From Sphingomicrobium sp. (GTDB lineage Bacteria; Pseudomonadota; Alphaproteobacteria; Sphingomonadales; Sphingomonadaceae): 9,113 nt of DNA. Below the pieces are notes generated by a model. The model was given only the letters and a program-made list of their open reading frames with translations. It had not been told where the DNA came from and did no database searches. Made by a program: the position numbers and the translations under genes. The stretch spans positions 1-9,113 of the forward strand of contig JASLBJ010000050.1 of assembly GCA_030146725.1 (NCBI GenBank), in the 5' to 3' direction. Positions 8,687-9,113 of the stretch are shown one piece after another; position 1 is the first letter of the stretch, and each line of letters starts with the position of its first letter.

Positions 8687-8714
8687 GGCGCCGAGACGAC
8701 TCCGTTTCGGCGCC
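8687..8714 (+). other. Strong 12-bp hairpin in the divergent intergenic gap
   Basis: GGCGCCGAGACG (8687-8698) can pair with CGTTTCGGCGCC (8703-8714) around the 4-base loop ACTC. The one non-Watson-Crick position is a G-U wobble in plus-strand RNA but an A-C mismatch in minus-strand RNA, so plus-strand RNA folds better. It lies 61 bp before the 64-residue gene, so it could be part of that gene's leader. No T-run follows on either side. The gap 8621-8775 otherwise shows only the 15-bp inverted repeat. Confidence 0.45.
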
Positions 8715-8775
8715 AACCTGTGCAACAAGCTTGCTCGCGGATGAACGCCGCTTGGTAGCAGGGGAGCGCGACGCC

Positions 8776-8970
8776 ATGGCTCACGATAGCGACTATTACC
8801 GCCGCCGGGCAGCCGAGGCGCGGTCGGTCGCCTGCCGCAAGGACGACGGCGACGGGGTCGAGGTCGCCGGTCAGCTTGCGCTGGCCTATGCGGCGCTTGC
8901 CCGCCGCCGCAGCGGAGCGGCCGACGCCATCGTCGCGCCCGAAGCGGGACAGTTGCTGCTGCGCGACTAG
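8776..8970 (+). CDS. Small hypothetical protein, 64 residues
   Basis: Not recognised as a named family. The protein starts MAHDSDYYRRRAAEARS and is mostly charged helix with a central Ala/Leu stretch (AGQLALAYAALARRR, 41-55 approximately). It has no signal peptide or membrane helix and looks like a small soluble helical protein. Short proteins opening with D..YY.RR..EE.. are, to my recollection, frequent in sphingomonads. The ATG at 8776 is chosen because GGGGAG (8761-8766) lies 9 bases upstream; an upstream in-frame ATG at 8731 is possible but lacks that support. Its TAG stop shares bases with the stop of the convergent corA in the sequence CTAG (8967-8970), so no terminator separates the two genes. 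Confidence 0.65.
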   Translation: MAHDSDYYRRRAAEARSVACRKDDGDGVEVAGQLALAYAALARRRSGAADAIVAPEAGQLLLRD

Positions 8971-9113
8971 ATCCAGCCGCGCCGGTGCAGCACCCACAGC
9001 GGCAGCACCGCGCTTGCAAGCATCAGCGTCAGCGCGAACGGATAGCCATAGAGCCAGCCAAGCTCGGGCATGTGCTCGAAGTTCATCCCGTAGAGCCCCG
9101 CGATCAGCGTCGG
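8967..9113 (-). CDS. corA: CorA magnesium/cobalt transporter, C-terminal fragment
   Basis: The last 48 residues of a CorA-type divalent-cation channel, cut by the right edge. The fragment begins in the pore helix (PTLIAGLYGMNFEHMPEL), carries the diagnostic GMN signature at its residues 9-11, continues through the second membrane helix (about 25-43) and ends in the basic cytoplasmic tail HRRGWI. In CorA the GMN loop forms the selectivity filter of a pentameric channel that imports magnesium and, more weakly, cobalt or nickel. The ending matches full-length family members, so the truncation is only due to the window. ZntB-type zinc transporters share the motif, but the GMNFEHMPEL loop favours CorA. 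Confidence 0.92.
   Translation of the reverse strand, partial: PTLIAGLYGMNFEHMPELGWLYGYPFALTLMLASAVLPLWVLHRRGWI

Noticed and set aside
8621..9019. N-terminal extension of the iron permease-like protein to a 300-residue form
   Set aside because: The extra region is Arg/Cys/Ala-rich, not family-like, and lies antisense to the 64-residue gene with its own Shine-Dalgarno.

Overview
The window looks like ordinary chromosome of a high-GC alphaproteobacterium, most probably a sphingomonad (order Sphingomonadales). This rests on strongly G/C-rich third codon positions, the divergent ligase-associated helicase/exonuclease pair, an AcnA-type aconitase, and small proteins and a palindromic intergenic element that resemble those of sphingomonads. 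The order-level call is an inference from family resemblance; no marker gene proves it.

Layout, left to right. (1) Positions 1-1842, minus strand: most of a large Lhr-type DEXH helicase whose C-terminus runs off the left edge. A 67-residue single-pass membrane protein (1886-2089, minus) lies just upstream of it, probably in the same transcript. (2) After a 55-bp divergent intergenic gap comes the metallo-beta-lactamase-fold exonuclease of the same DNA-repair set (2145-3143, plus). The ATP-dependent DNA ligase that gives this set its name is not in the window. (3) Positions 3147-3284 hold a strongly palindromic repeat element between two convergent genes. (4) Positions 3289-4941, minus: a DEAD-box RNA helicase with a DbpA-type RNA-binding C-terminus, preceded by 2.5 copies of a 33-bp tandem repeat. 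(5) Positions 5054-5326, minus: a 90-residue, three-helix membrane protein of CBU_0592 type. It is easy to miss because its only possible upstream start is CTG, which overlaps the aconitase stop as CTGA. (6) Positions 5323-8001, minus: complete acnA with a GC-rich inverted repeat in its leader. (7) Positions 8117-8620, minus: a low-affinity iron permease family membrane protein whose 3' end takes part in a 38-bp tandem duplication. (8) A 155-bp divergent gap contains a 15-bp inverted repeat and a 12-bp-stem hairpin, followed by a 64-residue protein of unknown function (8776-8970, plus). (9) The C-terminal end of a CorA magnesium/cobalt channel (8967-9113, minus) enters from the right edge; its stop codon overlaps the stop of the 64-residue gene.

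How the genes fit together: the left third is a DNA-repair locus (helicase plus nuclease). The middle is a minus-strand run of housekeeping genes: TCA-cycle aconitase, a coupled small membrane protein, and an RNA helicase. The right end holds two membrane proteins of metal-transport families. I found no IS element, phage gene, CRISPR array, tRNA or rRNA, and no clear sign of recent transfer. The observations most worth following up are the CTG-initiated gene coupled to acnA, the ligase-free divergent repair pair with its small membrane protein, and several structured repeats in the intergenic gaps.
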